Below are positions 1 to 30,130 of a stretch of 64,000 bases of DNA, in pieces (the first letter of the stretch is position 1; the number at the start of each line of letters is the position of its first letter). The position numbers and the translations under genes were made by a program. The notes under the pieces are model-generated. The model made no database searches, was not told the DNA's origin, and worked only from the letters and a program-made list of their open reading frames with translations. Source of the stretch: Bimastos eiseni (taxonomy: Eukaryota > Annelida > Clitellata > Crassiclitellata > Lumbricidae). The DNA lies in the NCBI GenBank assembly GCA_959347315.1, contig OY365813.1:15912539-15976538 (forward strand). The letters are read 5' to 3'.

Positions 1-156
1 TGGGCGTTCGGTCCCAAGAAGGATACTCTATAATACATGTGATATCTGTTATATATTTAAGAGGGTAAATTAACTGCAGCAGGTCTTGAGCAAAGTCGTT
101 GGGAAGTGGAACTCTAACTGCAGCTTTCTGTCATTCTGGAACAGTGCTCCATGCAT
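1..156. other. intronic or 5' flanking sequence of Lhx1/5
   Basis: Non-repetitive AT-rich sequence left of the first visible exon. Nothing recognisable. The coordinate 1 edge cuts the gene upstream, where the LIM-domain exons should be. Confidence 0.5.
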
Positions 157-262
157 GCATGCATCCATGCATGCATGTATGTATGTATGTATGTATGTAT
201 GTGTATGTGTATGTGTATGTTTGTATGTATGTATGTATGTATGTATGTATGTATGCATGTAT
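157..262. repeat. (ATGC)/(ATGT)n microsatellite
   Basis: Tetranucleotide array, ATGC-rich at the left, then ATGT with GTGT variants. It is open in several frames on both strands purely because of its period, so it is not coding. Confidence 0.95.
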
Positions 263-1613
263 CGATGTATGAAAACATACATACATAATATGCACGTATA
301 TACATGTATACAACTATGCATATGAAAATATGTATGTACATAAATATATATATATATGATTGTACACGATAGGCAATCCTCGGTGGTGTAACAAATCCTG
401 GCTTAGTAGTGCTTCACTGTGTCCCTCTGCAGCGCCCTCTCTAGTAGACCTACCGCATGCTGAGTCTTCGACCGGATCTGATTCGCTATCAGTGCATTGA
501 CAAAACTTCTGACCCATTCGCGATAAGCGACAGGAACAGGCGGGATTCAATTTGCCCGCTAGATGGAACCGCTGAGGGGGCGCCTTCGCCGCAGCAGCCG
601 ACCCGCAGCGGGGTAAAGCATTCCACCCTATCCAATCGAATCTTAATGAAATTCGATCAGCGATTGTCCGCGACCGGCGAATCGAATCTGACCTCTCCCC
701 GTACGGTCGTCCTTCCGGGCGTTCCCGATCCGGCCTTATCGCACGGCGTCTGATGCAACGTCATTGGGGCTCGACCCGTAAGGGGGTCCTAGGGTCGGGC
801 GAGGGACAGATGGCTGTCCCCCGATCGTCCCGAGTGGGTTGGGTCGCGTACCCCAGCGCCGACGCTGATTTTAATGAGACGGGCATCAGGGGAAATAAAA
901 CAGTGGCATTTCATACGTAGGAGTAACCTCGGCTCTCTCTCTCTCTTTCGCGCGCGTATCCGGTCCCAACATCGAAAAGAGACAATGATTGGAAAATCAT
1001 GAATTACACGCCACACACACACACACTTAGTATATGCAGATGTATATGCATACATAAATTACATATATATATGCACATTTACTTATATACATATGTAGAT
1101 TATATATCATGCTTACTGATATACATATATATATATTATATATATACAAATGAGTAGTTGGTATGTATATACATATATATGTGCTCGATTAGCCTGTGCA
1201 AATTTAGGTATTGTATACAAAGTTATGGAATATGCATGAGTATACGTTGTAGACATGTGTGTGTACTATGTAGGTGTGTGGGTGTGTGTGTGCTTGTGCA
1301 CGTATACAGAGGCATATACCTGTTGACACAAAGATTATATTGTACTGTACAGCATTGTATCGTATTGTATTTACATATTTCTATAGCGCCTCTCCGAGAT
1401 TGACCTAATCAGAGGCGCCCTCAGTGCGAAAGGCCCCGTGGGAAAAGAAAAGTCTTAAGAATTGGGGCAGAAAAAGAAGCACCCTGAGTTAATATCAAAG
1501 AGCGAGTTGGAGAGGGTGTTCAAAAAATATCATTCCAAGTCTCTGACGCAAAGCACCAACAAACACAGATTATATATTCATGTACATTATGTGTATAGTA
1601 TGTATCAGCATAC
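263..1613. other. intronic/upstream region: GC-rich unique island followed by TA-rich repeats
   Basis: 360-1000 is non-repetitive and moderately GC-rich with many CpGs, interrupted by a short CT run (935-950). 1010-1026 is (CA)n, and 1030-1350 is a TATACATA/TGTG-rich stretch. No ORF with recognisable protein similarity, and no LIM zinc-finger cysteine pattern was found. Confidence 0.5.
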
Positions 1614-2397
1614 ATGTATGTAATGTATGTAATGTATGTAGTGTATGCAGTGCAATGTAAAGTGTGTAATGTGTGTAATGTGTGTAATGTATGTAATGTA
1701 TGTAGTGTATGCAATGTATGTAGTGTATGTAATGTATGTAATGTATGCAATGTATGTAATGTATGCAATGTATGTAATGTATGTAATGTATGTAATGTAT
1801 GTAATGTATGTAATGTATGTAATGTATGTAATGTATGTAATGTATGTAATGTATGTAATGTATGTAATGTATGCAGTGCATGTAATGTGTGTAATGTGTG
1901 TAATGTGTGTAATGTATGTAATGTATGTAGTGTATGTAATGTATGTAGTGTATGTAGTGTATGTAGTGTTTGTAATGTGTGTAATGTATGTAGGGTATGT
2001 AATATATGTAATATATGTAATATATGTAATATATGTGATATATGTAATGTATGTAATGTATGTAATGTATGTAATATATGTAGTGTATGTAATGTATGCA
2101 ATGTATGTAATGTATGCAATGTATGCAATGTATGCAATGTATGTAATGTATGTAATGAATGTAATGTATGTAATGTATGTAATGTATGTAATGTATGTAA
2201 TGTATGTAATGTATGTAATGTATGTAATGTATGTAATGTATGTAATGTATGTAATGTATGTAATGTACGTAATGTATGTAATGTATGTAATGTATGTAAT
2301 GTATGTAATGTATGTAATGTATGTAGTGTATGTAGTGTATGTAGTGTATGTAGTGTATGTAATGTAAGTAGTGTATGTAATATATGTAATGTATGAA
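1614..2397. repeat. 9-bp minisatellite (TATGTAATG)n, about 780 bp
   Basis: Nine-base unit repeated about 85 times, with single-base variants (AATATATGT, AGTGTATGT, GCAATGTAT) clustered in blocks. Because 9 is divisible by 3, several frames on both strands stay open (MYV, NVC, ITY repeats). These are artefacts of the period. Confidence 0.97.
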
Positions 2398-2734
2398 TGT
2401 ATAGGCCTACATGTGGAGATTAGATAGTTTAGAATAAGACGAAAGGTGAGAAATATGATTTCCTTTATCAGTAATTTTGATGATTTCACGGACAAGGGCA
2501 TTGAGGAAAGCAAACTCTGGCATATATACAGATGATTGTCCAGATGCAGTTTAATTAAGGTCAATGAGATATTAATAATTAGCTGTCACGCTAGCGGTAA
2601 TAACTTGCTGTTATAGAAACCTGTATCAACCGTCTTTTGTGCGTGGGCCCACCACTGGTCACTCTTTTCAGTTTTCTGTGTATAATTTTGATAATAGACA
2701 TATTTAACTTGTTATCTGTGACATTTTTTAACAT

Positions 2735-2810
2735 CACTCTAGCCAGAACACCTCTGAGTAGATTTCTTGAAGGGGCGCTATATAAATGCTCAATTACATT
2801 ACAATGTTGC
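2735..2810 (+). mobile_element. LINE/SINE 3' tail (GGGGCGCTATATAAAT type)
   Basis: Contains CTCTGAGTAGATTTCTTGAA followed by GGGGCGCTATATAAATGCTC. The same tail ends recognisable LINE C-terminal fragments elsewhere in the window. It lies only about 50 bp before the acceptor of the homeodomain exon. Confidence 0.75.
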
Positions 2811-2862
2811 CATTGTTGTGGTTGTCGATCCTGCAATGTTCTTCCTTGTCGTTGATTCTCAG

Positions 2863-21525
<18,663 letters not shown>

Positions 21526-22810
21526 TGGCCTCCGACCTACCGGAGCCTCCAACCATGACGTCACCACAGAGCAGACGACAGTTACTCGTTTTGAACGTCA
21601 CACACTCGGAGCCACTGTCAAGATCCTCGCATGCGTTCTGAGCATCATACTCTCGAAACCGCGTTAGAAGATGGTGTAAACACTGTCGAAGCCGTAAGAT
21701 ATTTTCAAGGTCTTGCTCTCAAAACCGTTAGCCAGTCCGAAGCCGAGGATCTTATAAGCCCGCATTCTCCATGTCATACTCTCATCACCATTGTGTCTCG
21801 CGGACTTATACATGCATACTCTCGATCTCCGGCGAAGACGAGCTGGTTCCCTGCTGTACAGAGAAAGCAGAGGGCTACGCGTAACAAGTGATGTTTTGCG
21901 TTCTTTCGTCAAATTGTGTTCATTGTCGACTTGTCGTTAGTCTTGTGACTTGTCTTGATCGTGAAAGTGAACTGGGTAGCATATGATCGTCTGACTGGTT
22001 AATGGCGGACAGACTGTAGGGCCGTTTTTGGGCATGCGTGGCCCTTCGCGTAGGGCCCGCAAGTCTATTAGCCCTAGAATTGCCCCGTTATTGCCATCTG
22101 AGAATATTATTATTGTTATTCGAACAATAGCGCCCCATAAAGTGATTTTGCGTAGGGCCCCGAAATGCCAAGCATGACACTGCAGACAGGCCCCCTTGTG
22201 TGGAACAAACAAAGGCTTCTTCGTATCGATACAAGCGATTCAATTCAATTATGTTTAGTTTCCGTATTCTTCGAATATGTCGTCGATCTGAAACAGTTTG
22301 CATGCTATACTCAAGTGATGTTTAATAAGCTTAAGGGATTGTTTCCCCACAAAATTATGACCATTTAATTTTATAGCCACTTTCTCTATTGTTATCGTAT
22401 ACTCATGACGAATATTATGCTCATATTCATGATAATGATCATGCACATGGTCATAGGCTTAATCATAATCACACTCATGATCATTATATCGAACCCATCA
22501 CGATCATTGTAATACTCGTAATAATGATTAAGCTATGACTAGAAGCACAAGAGAGCGATAATCTCAATAACGCTAATTATACTCAGTACTTTGAATCAGA
22601 AGTTTTGTAATCATGCGAACTTCAGCCGTGTGTAAATATTTGACAGTTGATTCATGTGAAAGATCGATTTACCGATCGATTCTGGACTTTGTGATCCGTT
22701 ACCATAGAAGAAAATGTAGAGTTGCCTCGTTGGAAGAAGGATCATGTTACCTTTGAACTGTGTTAAATATATCTCACATGACCGACCATTCATGGAGTTC
22801 TGAAATACAA
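21526..22810 (+). other. probable 3' UTR and downstream flank of Lhx1/5
   Basis: Follows the stop codon. 21526-21900 retains GC-rich, non-repetitive character and is the likely UTR. 22127-22150 has ATAGCGCCCCATAAAG, a minus-strand LINE-type tail. 22380-22540 is rich in TCATGATCAT-like degenerate repeats. No AATAAA was seen to about 22.8 kb. Confidence 0.45.
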
Positions 22811-22960
22811 CAAAACAACGATGATGCTGGTGATGATGATTATGATGACGATGACGATGATGGTGGTGATGATGACGATGATGACGACGATGACGATACC
22901 GATGATGATGGTGATGATGATGACAATGATAAGAATGAGGATTATGGTAGTGGTGGTGAT
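22811..22960. repeat. (GAT)n/(GAC)n trinucleotide array
   Basis: Imperfect GATGATGAC with GGT variants, in one Asp-rich open frame. Not coding by any other sign. Confidence 0.9.
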
Positions 22961-22964
22961 GATG

Positions 22965-23565
22965 AACAGGCAGTGAATAGGCAGAGAATAAGGCATTGGA
23001 TTTAGACAGTGAATATAGGCAGTGAATTTAGACAGTGAATATAAGCAGTGAATTTAGATAGTGAATATAGGCAGTGAATTTAGATAGTGAATATAGGCAG
23101 TGAATTTAGACAGTGAATATAAGCAGTGAATTTAGATAGTGAATATAGGCAGTGAATTTAGATAGTGAATATAGGCAGTGAATTTAGACAGTGAATATAA
23201 GCAGTGAATTTAGACAGTGAATATAAGCAGTGAATTTAGATAGTGAATATAGGCAGTGAATTTAGACAGCGAATATAGGCAGTGAATTTCGACAGTAAAT
23301 ATAGGCAGTGAATTTAGACAGTGAATATAAGCAGTGAATTTAGATAGTGAATATAGGCAGTGAATTTAGACAGCGAATATAGGCAGTGAATTTCGACAGT
23401 AAATATAGGTAGTGAATTTAGACAGTGAATATAAGCAGTGAATTTAGACAGTGAATATAAGCAGTGAATTTAGACAGTGAATTTAGACAATGAACATAGG
23501 CATTGGATTTAGACAGTGAATATAGGCAGTGAATTTAGAGAGTGAATATAGGCAGCGAATTGAGA
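22965..23565. repeat. 26-bp minisatellite, about 23 copies
   Basis: The 26-bp unit is CAGTGAATTTAGA plus CAGTGAATATAGG, i.e. two related 13-bp halves. Variants (AGATAG/AGACAG, AAGCAG/AGGCAG, CGAATA) recur in blocks, showing segmental duplications inside the array. Confidence 0.95.
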
Positions 23566-24141
23566 GCTTGAGAGTCTGATTCTTCCTAAGAATATAAGTA
23601 ACTTTTTACCGACAGCTCTAGACGTAAAAGCGGTCTCCTAACTTTACTCTTGTCCTCAGAAAAGACAGAGAAAGGAAGAAAAGTCAGTGCTTCAGTTTGG
23701 AAACAGCGCATAAATATGCAATTTAACGCAGACATATGTAACTTGTATAAGGTGAGGCTGGGTTCACAGCTGTTTAAAACATTAATTATAAACAGATAAT
23801 ATGTGGTGATTATGGTCTTAAGATGACATGACGTGGAATGCCTATCGACGAAGCTTTGCTTAAATTAATATCAATATGGTACGAGAAAACATTTATGTTT
23901 GTACTTAAAGTCTGTATATATGCCTCCGACCATATTAATTATTAATTTAACCTGATAAGAGCTTCAGACTGCATGGCGAATAGGATCATTGATTGGGGGC
24001 TGATTGAACGTGATTGGACTAAACAGGATCAGCTTGAAACGAATTCAGTCAATTCCTCTTGGATTAGATATTGAACTAAATTGGATCCCGACTTAACTAA
24101 ACAAAAACGCATCGTTTCGATTCTAAAGTAGTAATAGTGAC
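23566..24141. other. intergenic unique sequence
   Basis: AT-rich, non-repetitive, with nothing recognised. Confidence 0.4.
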
Positions 24142-24232
24142 TGCTGTTTAATGACACCATGTCACACCTAAGACACCAGTGGCATCGCCCTCCTCTATAA
24201 TCCAGTCATGGGACTGGCAGCATTCGCTTCTC
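24142..24232 (-). mobile_element. 90-bp dispersed repeat family, copy 2
   Basis: Minus orientation. + strand signature TGTTTAATGACACCATGT ... CATCGCCCTCCTCT ... GGGACTGGCAG. Alignable over its full length with copies at 14891 and 37911. Confidence 0.7.
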
Positions 24233-24665
24233 TGAGATGATGCGAATCTCCTCAGGAATTCATTCGGCGCTCTGTCGTCGTGGTCGTTCTTTCATTGGTC
24301 GACCCTGACGTCTGCCAGCCGAGCTCCGACGCAGCAGCTTTCTCTGCCTGCGATCACTTAATCCGATCAGCCATAATCCCGTTTCTTGGACTCGAGGCAT
24401 TGCTGCGCTCGCCCCATCCGGGTATCGGCAGCGATGGGTCCACTTCTGCCTGGGCTGACCGAAGGGAGAGGGGCGAGCAGAGTAGGAAGAGGAGAAGGAG
24501 GCCACTGTGTGGACTTGGCGATCGGTCCATGAGCGTCCATGTGCCGCCGTCTGAGCCAAACAATGTCTGACATCCTAATCATACGCCTGCACGCTGACAC
24601 GAACATTTCTAATTATCTCGTCTTGATTGCTTTGCATAACTCGCCGCTGGTGACTCGGTCGTTGG
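24233..24665. other. intergenic GC-rich unique island
   Basis: Non-repetitive CpG-containing block with overlapping short open frames on both strands and no recognisable protein. Candidate regulatory island. Confidence 0.4.
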
Positions 24666-25023
24666 GTGATGGGAGGGAGTGGAGGAAGGGAGCGGGCGGA
24701 AGAAGTAGGTGATGGGATTGATTGGGGGAGGAACGAAGACGAATGGAAAGACTGGTGTGGGAGGGCGAGGTACAAGGAGAGGGAGACGGATAGGGAGAGG
24801 AAGAGGCAGAGGCAGAAGGAGAAAGCGACAGAGAAGGAGAGGGAGAGGGAGACGAAGAGGGAGGGAGAAGGAGAGGCAGAGGTAGGGAGAAAGAGAGGGA
24901 GCAAGAAAGACAGAAAGGAAAGGAGAGGGGAGACAGAGGAGTCACAGACAGACGGAGATGGAGATGGAAAAGGATGCAGGGAGATAGGAGAGATGACAGA
25001 TAAGGAGTGAGGCAGAGAGAGAC

Positions 25024-25066
<43 letters not shown>

Positions 25067-25095
25067 GAGAGAGAGGGAGAGAGAGATAGACGAGT
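24666..25095. repeat. polypurine (GGGAGA)n tract ending in (CAGA)n
   Basis: About 330 bp of GA-rich sequence and then (CAGA)n at 25030-25065. Such purine/pyrimidine asymmetry can form triplex (H-DNA) structures. Open frames are compositional. Confidence 0.9.
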
Positions 25096-25780
25096 AAGAG
25101 GTTAACTTAAGGGATGGTGAAGTCACCAATAAACAATCGCTTTATATTCCCAAGACAACCATTAGTATATCCGTCTCTTAACCCTTCTGTTCCTGCCTGT
25201 ATATCCGTCTGTAGTATTTAGTCTACATCTATTCATCTATTCATTTGCTCATCTGTTCATCTAATACTGTTCTAGATCAACTTCAAATGTATAGCAGCAT
25301 CTGACTCAAATTATCACCCACTTCAGCTAAACGATTGGACGTATGTCTCAAATCTATGTAATTAGGTCGTTTGCACACGGTGACCACATTACGTCATTAG
25401 GACGGCTAATAGTGGGGTGTATCAACAAAACATTGTGGTCACAGAAGAACGGGTTGGTGGGTGGTTTGTGTCGTGTGGGCGGGGGGGCTGGATTGGGAGA
25501 GAGGTGAGGGAGTGCGTTGCGGAATAACAGCGCTTGCTCTAACCGGGTGATCTATAATTCATATATTTCTCCAGATACGATGCCATCCGCTGGGATGAGG
25601 AACGCGTTTATCACTGTCGCCTAGGCAACACTGATATTCGTTCCCAGCAGACCGGCCCTTGAGAGGCCCCACTGGGCGAAAGATACAAGATAACGGCGAC
25701 GACTGAATCACATCCCCAATGCCGTAAGCGTATTGTCTGCTTACAACAGCTGGGTCAATAAGTCATTTATGTCGTTTAGC
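25096..25780. other. intergenic unique sequence
   Basis: Mostly non-repetitive, with a G run near 25480. 25560-25720 is a GC-richer island. No gene recognised. Confidence 0.4.
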
Positions 25781-25990
25781 TAGTAAGGCCGTGCAGACAG
25801 TTTTATAGTTTAGATCCTCAGGCCATTTAATCATTCGTGTTGTTTAGGAATACAGTACATTAAGACATTTAGTCACTTAGATCCTCAGGTCATTTAATAA
25901 CTGGAGTCATCTAGGAATACAGGACATTTAGACATTCAGTCGGTTAGACCCTCATGTGATTTAGTCATTTAGGTCGCTTGGTTTAGTTTG
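25781..25990. repeat. degenerate about 70-bp repeat (TCATTTAGTCATTTAG)
   Basis: Three diverged copies around 25805, 25875 and 25945, each with TCCTCAGGTCATTTA and AGGAATACAGTACATT-like boxes, plus a finer TCATTTAGG periodicity. Confidence 0.7.
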
Positions 25991-26640
25991 TGAACGCAGT
26001 GCAACAGTGAACTGGATCGATCATCGTTGCGCTCTGCGGCCCTTGGAGATATGCAGATGCCACGCTATCGCATTCAACTCGTGTCCGCCGTTCACCTTCT
26101 CGTGTGTTGAATCACTCGCTTGTAACAGTCTGCCACCTGCCGTCACTGATCGGAGCAGCGTACTTCCCTCTGAATTGTCCTACAACGCACTTGCCCAGAT
26201 ACATGTAAGTTAGTCATAGTTTCAGGACCTTTAACACGCGCTTATGTAAAGGACGTATCGCAAAGCAACATTCTTCAAATTTTACCTTGTGGGAATTATT
26301 CTGTACACCTGTGTGAACAGTTTTAAAAGCTGCTATGAAATATTGACCAATTACCTTAGAAATGCCGGACATTCTTCGTGTTTTTACCTTTGCAAAACCT
26401 ATAAGCTTAAATCTTGCCGCGTTATTATAGGCCTTTATGTAAACCCGGCTTAACCATATAGACCTACATGAGCGATTACGCGCGATAAGACACTTGAAGA
26501 CACATATCGTTAAATACCCTTCAAACATTGGTGTAAGCGTATACACAGTCGAAAGGAAACAGAATTCTTATTTGTCCCCATGTAATTGTTCCTTTGCACA
26601 GATAAGGAATCTCTCCTACTCTCTTTTTGTCTATGTGTTC
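25991..26640. other. intergenic unique sequence
   Basis: Non-repetitive. Short open frames at 26007-26213 (+) and 26214-26546 (-) show no recognisable domain. Confidence 0.4.
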
Positions 26641-26758
26641 TTTCTGTCTGTCTGTCTCTCTCGCTCTTTCAACCTGTATGTCTGTGTCTGTCTAACTATC
26701 TATGGATCTACCAGTCAATTTCATAAGTTCTATCTTTCTGTCTGTCTGTCTGGTTAAC

Positions 26759-26791
<33 letters not shown>

Positions 26792-26795
26792 CCTA
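26641..26795. repeat. (CTGT)n array
   Basis: CTGTCTGTCTGT blocks at 26646, 26740 and 26757-26790. Confidence 0.92.
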
Positions 26796-27204
26796 GAAGG
26801 CGTACTCCTCGCGTTATGTTCCCAAGGCGAATGCGCTCGCGCTGGAGCTGAGGGTAGGAAACTAGGAATTCTGAATGACCGGCCCCCTCCGGAGTGACTT
26901 CGTTGGCGTTCAGGGCGTTCGAGGCGATGGTTAACTTTTGGTCTTGGTATACCGAACTCTTACATCGAGAGGTTCTTAGAAAAGTCAGCGCATAAATTAA
27001 TCGTTTCATCACGATATGAAGCAACGATGAAAGGACGATTAACCTCAAGAGACGATCACATGAGAGATAGAGAGAAAATATTTGATTGATGACAACTGAA
27101 GGGACGAATAAAACAAGTAGACGACAGATGATGTTAAATAACAGACTTCGTAGTAGCAGAAGTGGTTGCTGTTGTTGTATTAGTAATTTAGTGGTAGCAG
27201 TAAT
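26796..27204. other. intergenic unique sequence
   Basis: 26800-26960 is GC-rich and non-repetitive; the rest is AT-rich. Nothing recognised. Confidence 0.4.
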
Positions 27205-27300
27205 CAATGTTCCCTCTAATTTTAAGAAGATATTGTGCGCGACAATTTTTTGTGCGCGACATATTACAAGTGGTTCGCACTTTGTGCGCAGGTCTGAGCT
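27205..27300 (+). mobile_element. possible hAT-type MITE end
   Basis: CAATGTTCCCTCTAATTTTA followed by repeated TGTGCGCGACA and TTGTGCGCAGG resembles the CAGTGTTCCCTCTAATTTTT ... GTGTGCGCA terminus seen in hAT-derived repeats of other animals (recollection of that family). No opposite terminus found nearby. Confidence 0.4.
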
Positions 27301-27415
27301 AAATGCAATAATATTTAAATAAAGAACATTTCTAAAAGTAAGTTTATGTTCATAAGTTCTGATGACCTAAGAAAAGATCCTTGTCTAAAAAATAAACTAT
27401 AAGGGGACGCATTGG

Positions 27416-27417
27416 AC

Positions 27418-27453
<36 letters not shown>

Positions 27454-27536
27454 CAGTAGCAGTAGCAGCAGCGGCAGCGGCAGCGGCAGCGGCAGTGGCA
27501 GTAGCAGTAGTAGTAGGCGAAGTAGGTGTAGTAGTT

Positions 27537-27591
<55 letters not shown>

Positions 27592-27765
27592 TAGTAGTAG
27601 TAGTGGTAGTAGTAGTAGTAGTAGTAGTAGCAGTAGTAGTAGTAGCAGTAGTAGTAGCAGTAGCAGTAGCAGTAGCAGTAGCAGTGGCAGTGGCAGTGGC
27701 AGTAGCAGTAGTAGTAGGTGGCGGTGGAGGTGGAGTAGTAGTAGTAGTATTACAATCGGTATGTT
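27416..27765. repeat. (GTA)n/(GCA)n trinucleotide array, about 340 bp
   Basis: GTA runs with embedded GCA, GCG and GTG triplets. Leu and Val homopolymer frames up to 161 codons are artefacts of the period. Confidence 0.96.
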
Positions 27766-27890
27766 TATTACTTCTGCTACTGACATTATTGTCGTCATCA
27801 TCCTCATTATCCTCATAATTTTCATCATCAACATCTTTATCTTCATCGTCATCTTAATCGCCAGCTTCACCATCACCAGCATCCAACATC
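27766..27890. repeat. (ATC)n-type imperfect triplets
   Basis: TCATCATCCTCATTATC-like low complexity. Confidence 0.8.
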
Positions 27891-27894
27891 TTTC

Positions 27895-28579
27895 TGAACA
27901 ACAGGCGCTCTATAAATCTTCTGTCACATCTGCATTATTAACCGCATGCGCTTCGGCCGCGGCGCATCCGGCATTTCCGCTTCCGACACAGTTACACAGT
28001 GTAAGCGGTATCGGTGCCGACAAGGCGCTCTCGACTCCACGGAGCCTGTTACACGCCTCGACGCCCGTCCCTTCCCGGGTCAAAGCAGCCGGCGAGGGCC
28101 TCCTCTTCCTCAAGGTCGGGGGCTTCCTTCCCGAGACGGAGGCAGCCGAGCGAGACAGCTAAAGCACTTCACGCCGCCGCCAGCGACGCCAACTCCACGG
28201 AGGCGAGCAACCGTTCATCTGCCCCTGCTCGTCCGTCACGCTGGCCTGGCGGAACGCTGTGGACAGGCGTTACGGACCCGTCATGGATTAGCGCCGACGG
28301 TGCGTGCAACGGTCTGTAGGACGGATGGATGAGTCTGCGGCCTCGATCGCACAGCGTGGAATATGAAAATCATTAAGATCGGTGGAGCTGAAATAGACGA
28401 TCGATCGTGGGAGATAAAGACGTTGGATCTAGCGACGCCTGGCGGTGGAGAGGAGGAAGAGCGAGGATGGGGTAGAAGATGGGTGGGTTTGATTCAATGG
28501 GGGGAGGGAATTGATGGCGGCTGTGGGAGTGCTTGACGGAATGCAGTCCACTTGGGAGGGTAGAGCAGACGGATATAGT
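27895..28579. other. LINE-type tail and GC-rich unique island
   Basis: 27903-27925 has AACAGGCGCTCTATAAATCT, a + strand retroelement tail. 27930-28330 is the most GC- and CpG-rich non-repetitive block in the right two thirds of the window. Its overlapping open frames (+ 27946-28332, + 28014-28319) have no recognisable domain. Candidate CpG island or enhancer. Confidence 0.45.
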
Positions 28580-28650
28580 TGGTTCAGTTTAACGATAAGG
28601 ATCGTTGACCTACTTTATACATGCTTGGGACTGGCACTGTCAGTTTCTGA
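28580..28650 (-). mobile_element. 90-bp dispersed repeat family, copy 3 (internally deleted)
   Basis: + strand TTCAGTTTAACGATAAGGAT ... TTGGGACTGGCACTGTCAG; lacks the CGCCCTCCTCT core. Confidence 0.55.
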
Positions 28651-28894
28651 ACAGTGACTATATATAAGGGGCTGGGACTGAATGCATAACAATTCGGAAC
28701 CTGTTGAAGTGACATGTGGTGTGCGAAAGAAGATCTCTTACATTTTGTGACTGTGCTTTCAATAATTATTCTACGAAGGCGTCGCGGAATATCGGAAATT
28801 GTTTGTCGAATCAACAATAGACGCAAACAACGATTTCTATTAAGCCGCTTAACTTTTTCTGACGATTGACACTGTGTGTACCCTAAATTAATAT

Positions 28895-29035
28895 ACCAGA
28901 TGATGATGATGAAGATGATACAAATAACGATACCTAAAATGACGATGATTGCTATGAATATGATGATGAATATGATGATGATGATGATGGTGACGATGAC
29001 GACAACGACGACGATGATGATGATGATACCGATTA
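28895..29035. repeat. (GAT)n trinucleotide array
   Basis: Imperfect GATGATGAA/GACGAC. Confidence 0.9.
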
Positions 29036-29464
29036 ATTGTGGTCTTCCAATTTAGATATAAATGCGAGCACTAGATGAGGAAATCCAGGCCAGCGGGTCA
29101 ATCACACCGTGCATGGAGCCAATCATGGTGATGTTACTGAGATCGTTCAAACAGCACAAGTCCTGTACGCACGCAACTTGACTGTGTGCTCAGTTCAGAC
29201 AAGTTGCTAAACAGAGGCAGAGACGTTTGGGTAAATAAATCTATGGTTACTGTGAAACTCTGTTCGAACTGTTCTTATAAGGACCTACATAAATGGCCAT
29301 GCTTAGATGCATACAACTGCAGAGTGTATACGCTGAGAGGATGATAGGTACAGAGTTCACACTTTATGTATATTCAGGCGTGAAAAATACCTATGAAATT
29401 ATCCATTATGTAGAAACATAAGTGTTTCTCTGAGTCTGCCAAAACTATGCCACCGTGAATCGCT
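29036..29464. other. intergenic unique sequence
   Basis: Non-repetitive, with nothing recognised. Confidence 0.4.
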
Positions 29465-29550
29465 CTCTGGCAGTGCCAGTCACAAGCCTGGATGAAAGAG
29501 GAGGGCGACGCTAATGATCTTTGTTAACACACGGTGTCGTTAAACTGGAA
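29465..29550 (+). mobile_element. 90-bp dispersed repeat family, copy 4
   Basis: GGCAGTGCCAGTCACAAGCC, GATGAAAGAGGAGGGCGACG, CTAATGATC, GGTGTCGTTAAACTGGAACT. The best preserved + strand copy together with 37911. Confidence 0.75.
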
Positions 29551-29596
29551 CTATAGTATATACCACCACCACAATTAACTCTAACATTGTTTGCAG

Positions 29597-29682
29597 CCCA
29601 GCAGTGCCAGTCCCAAGATTGGATAAAGACGAAGGGAAGCTTTGTTACTGCACATGTATAGTGTCGTTAAATCGAAACTGGT
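29597..29682 (+). mobile_element. 90-bp dispersed repeat family, copy 5
   Basis: GCAGTGCCAGTCCCAAGATT, GGATAAAGACGAAGGGAAGC, GTGTCGTTAAATCGAAACTG. Lies only 47 bp after copy 4 in the same orientation, so the two form a spaced pair. Confidence 0.7.
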
Positions 29683-30130
29683 ATTCCTGTGATAAAGTTG
29701 TATCGATTGTCTTCCTTCGATCAGTCGAGTTCAACGCTAGTGTGAGATTCTATAAAGCGCTTTGCACATACATGCGCAATAAAAAAAAGATTGGTTAAGG
29801 TTATGTAAATACCTATAACCAAAGATTTCTATGGTTCATCATTAACCAAACCAGATAAAGACGTCAACAGCTGATAAATCTGTAATTGTCGGCGAGACAT
29901 ACGGAAGAAACATAAACCATTTAATGGTTGCCTTATATTTCACTCGGCGTTTAACTGTGGGTCATAATGCTGTGTAAACTGGGTGTTGATTTTAAACAGA
30001 TGGAGAGTTAACGAAGAGGACTAAGACCCAAAAGGGTCTTCGTTAATCCATGAACGAATGCAGTGAGATGGACGTATACGGTTAAGATGTGCATATACAA
30101 TGAGTTAATCGATATATTTTCATCGCCATT
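29683..30130. other. intergenic unique sequence
   Basis: AT-rich, non-repetitive. Confidence 0.4.

Noticed and set aside
1520..2564. Long open frames on both strands (HTLHTL, ITYITY, NVCNVC repeats)
   Set aside because: Product of a 9-bp minisatellite; open in several frames at once with no unique sequence.
1..2862. LIM-domain exons of Lhx1/5
   Set aside because: No C-x2-C ... H-x2-C pattern was found in any open frame; must lie left of the window.
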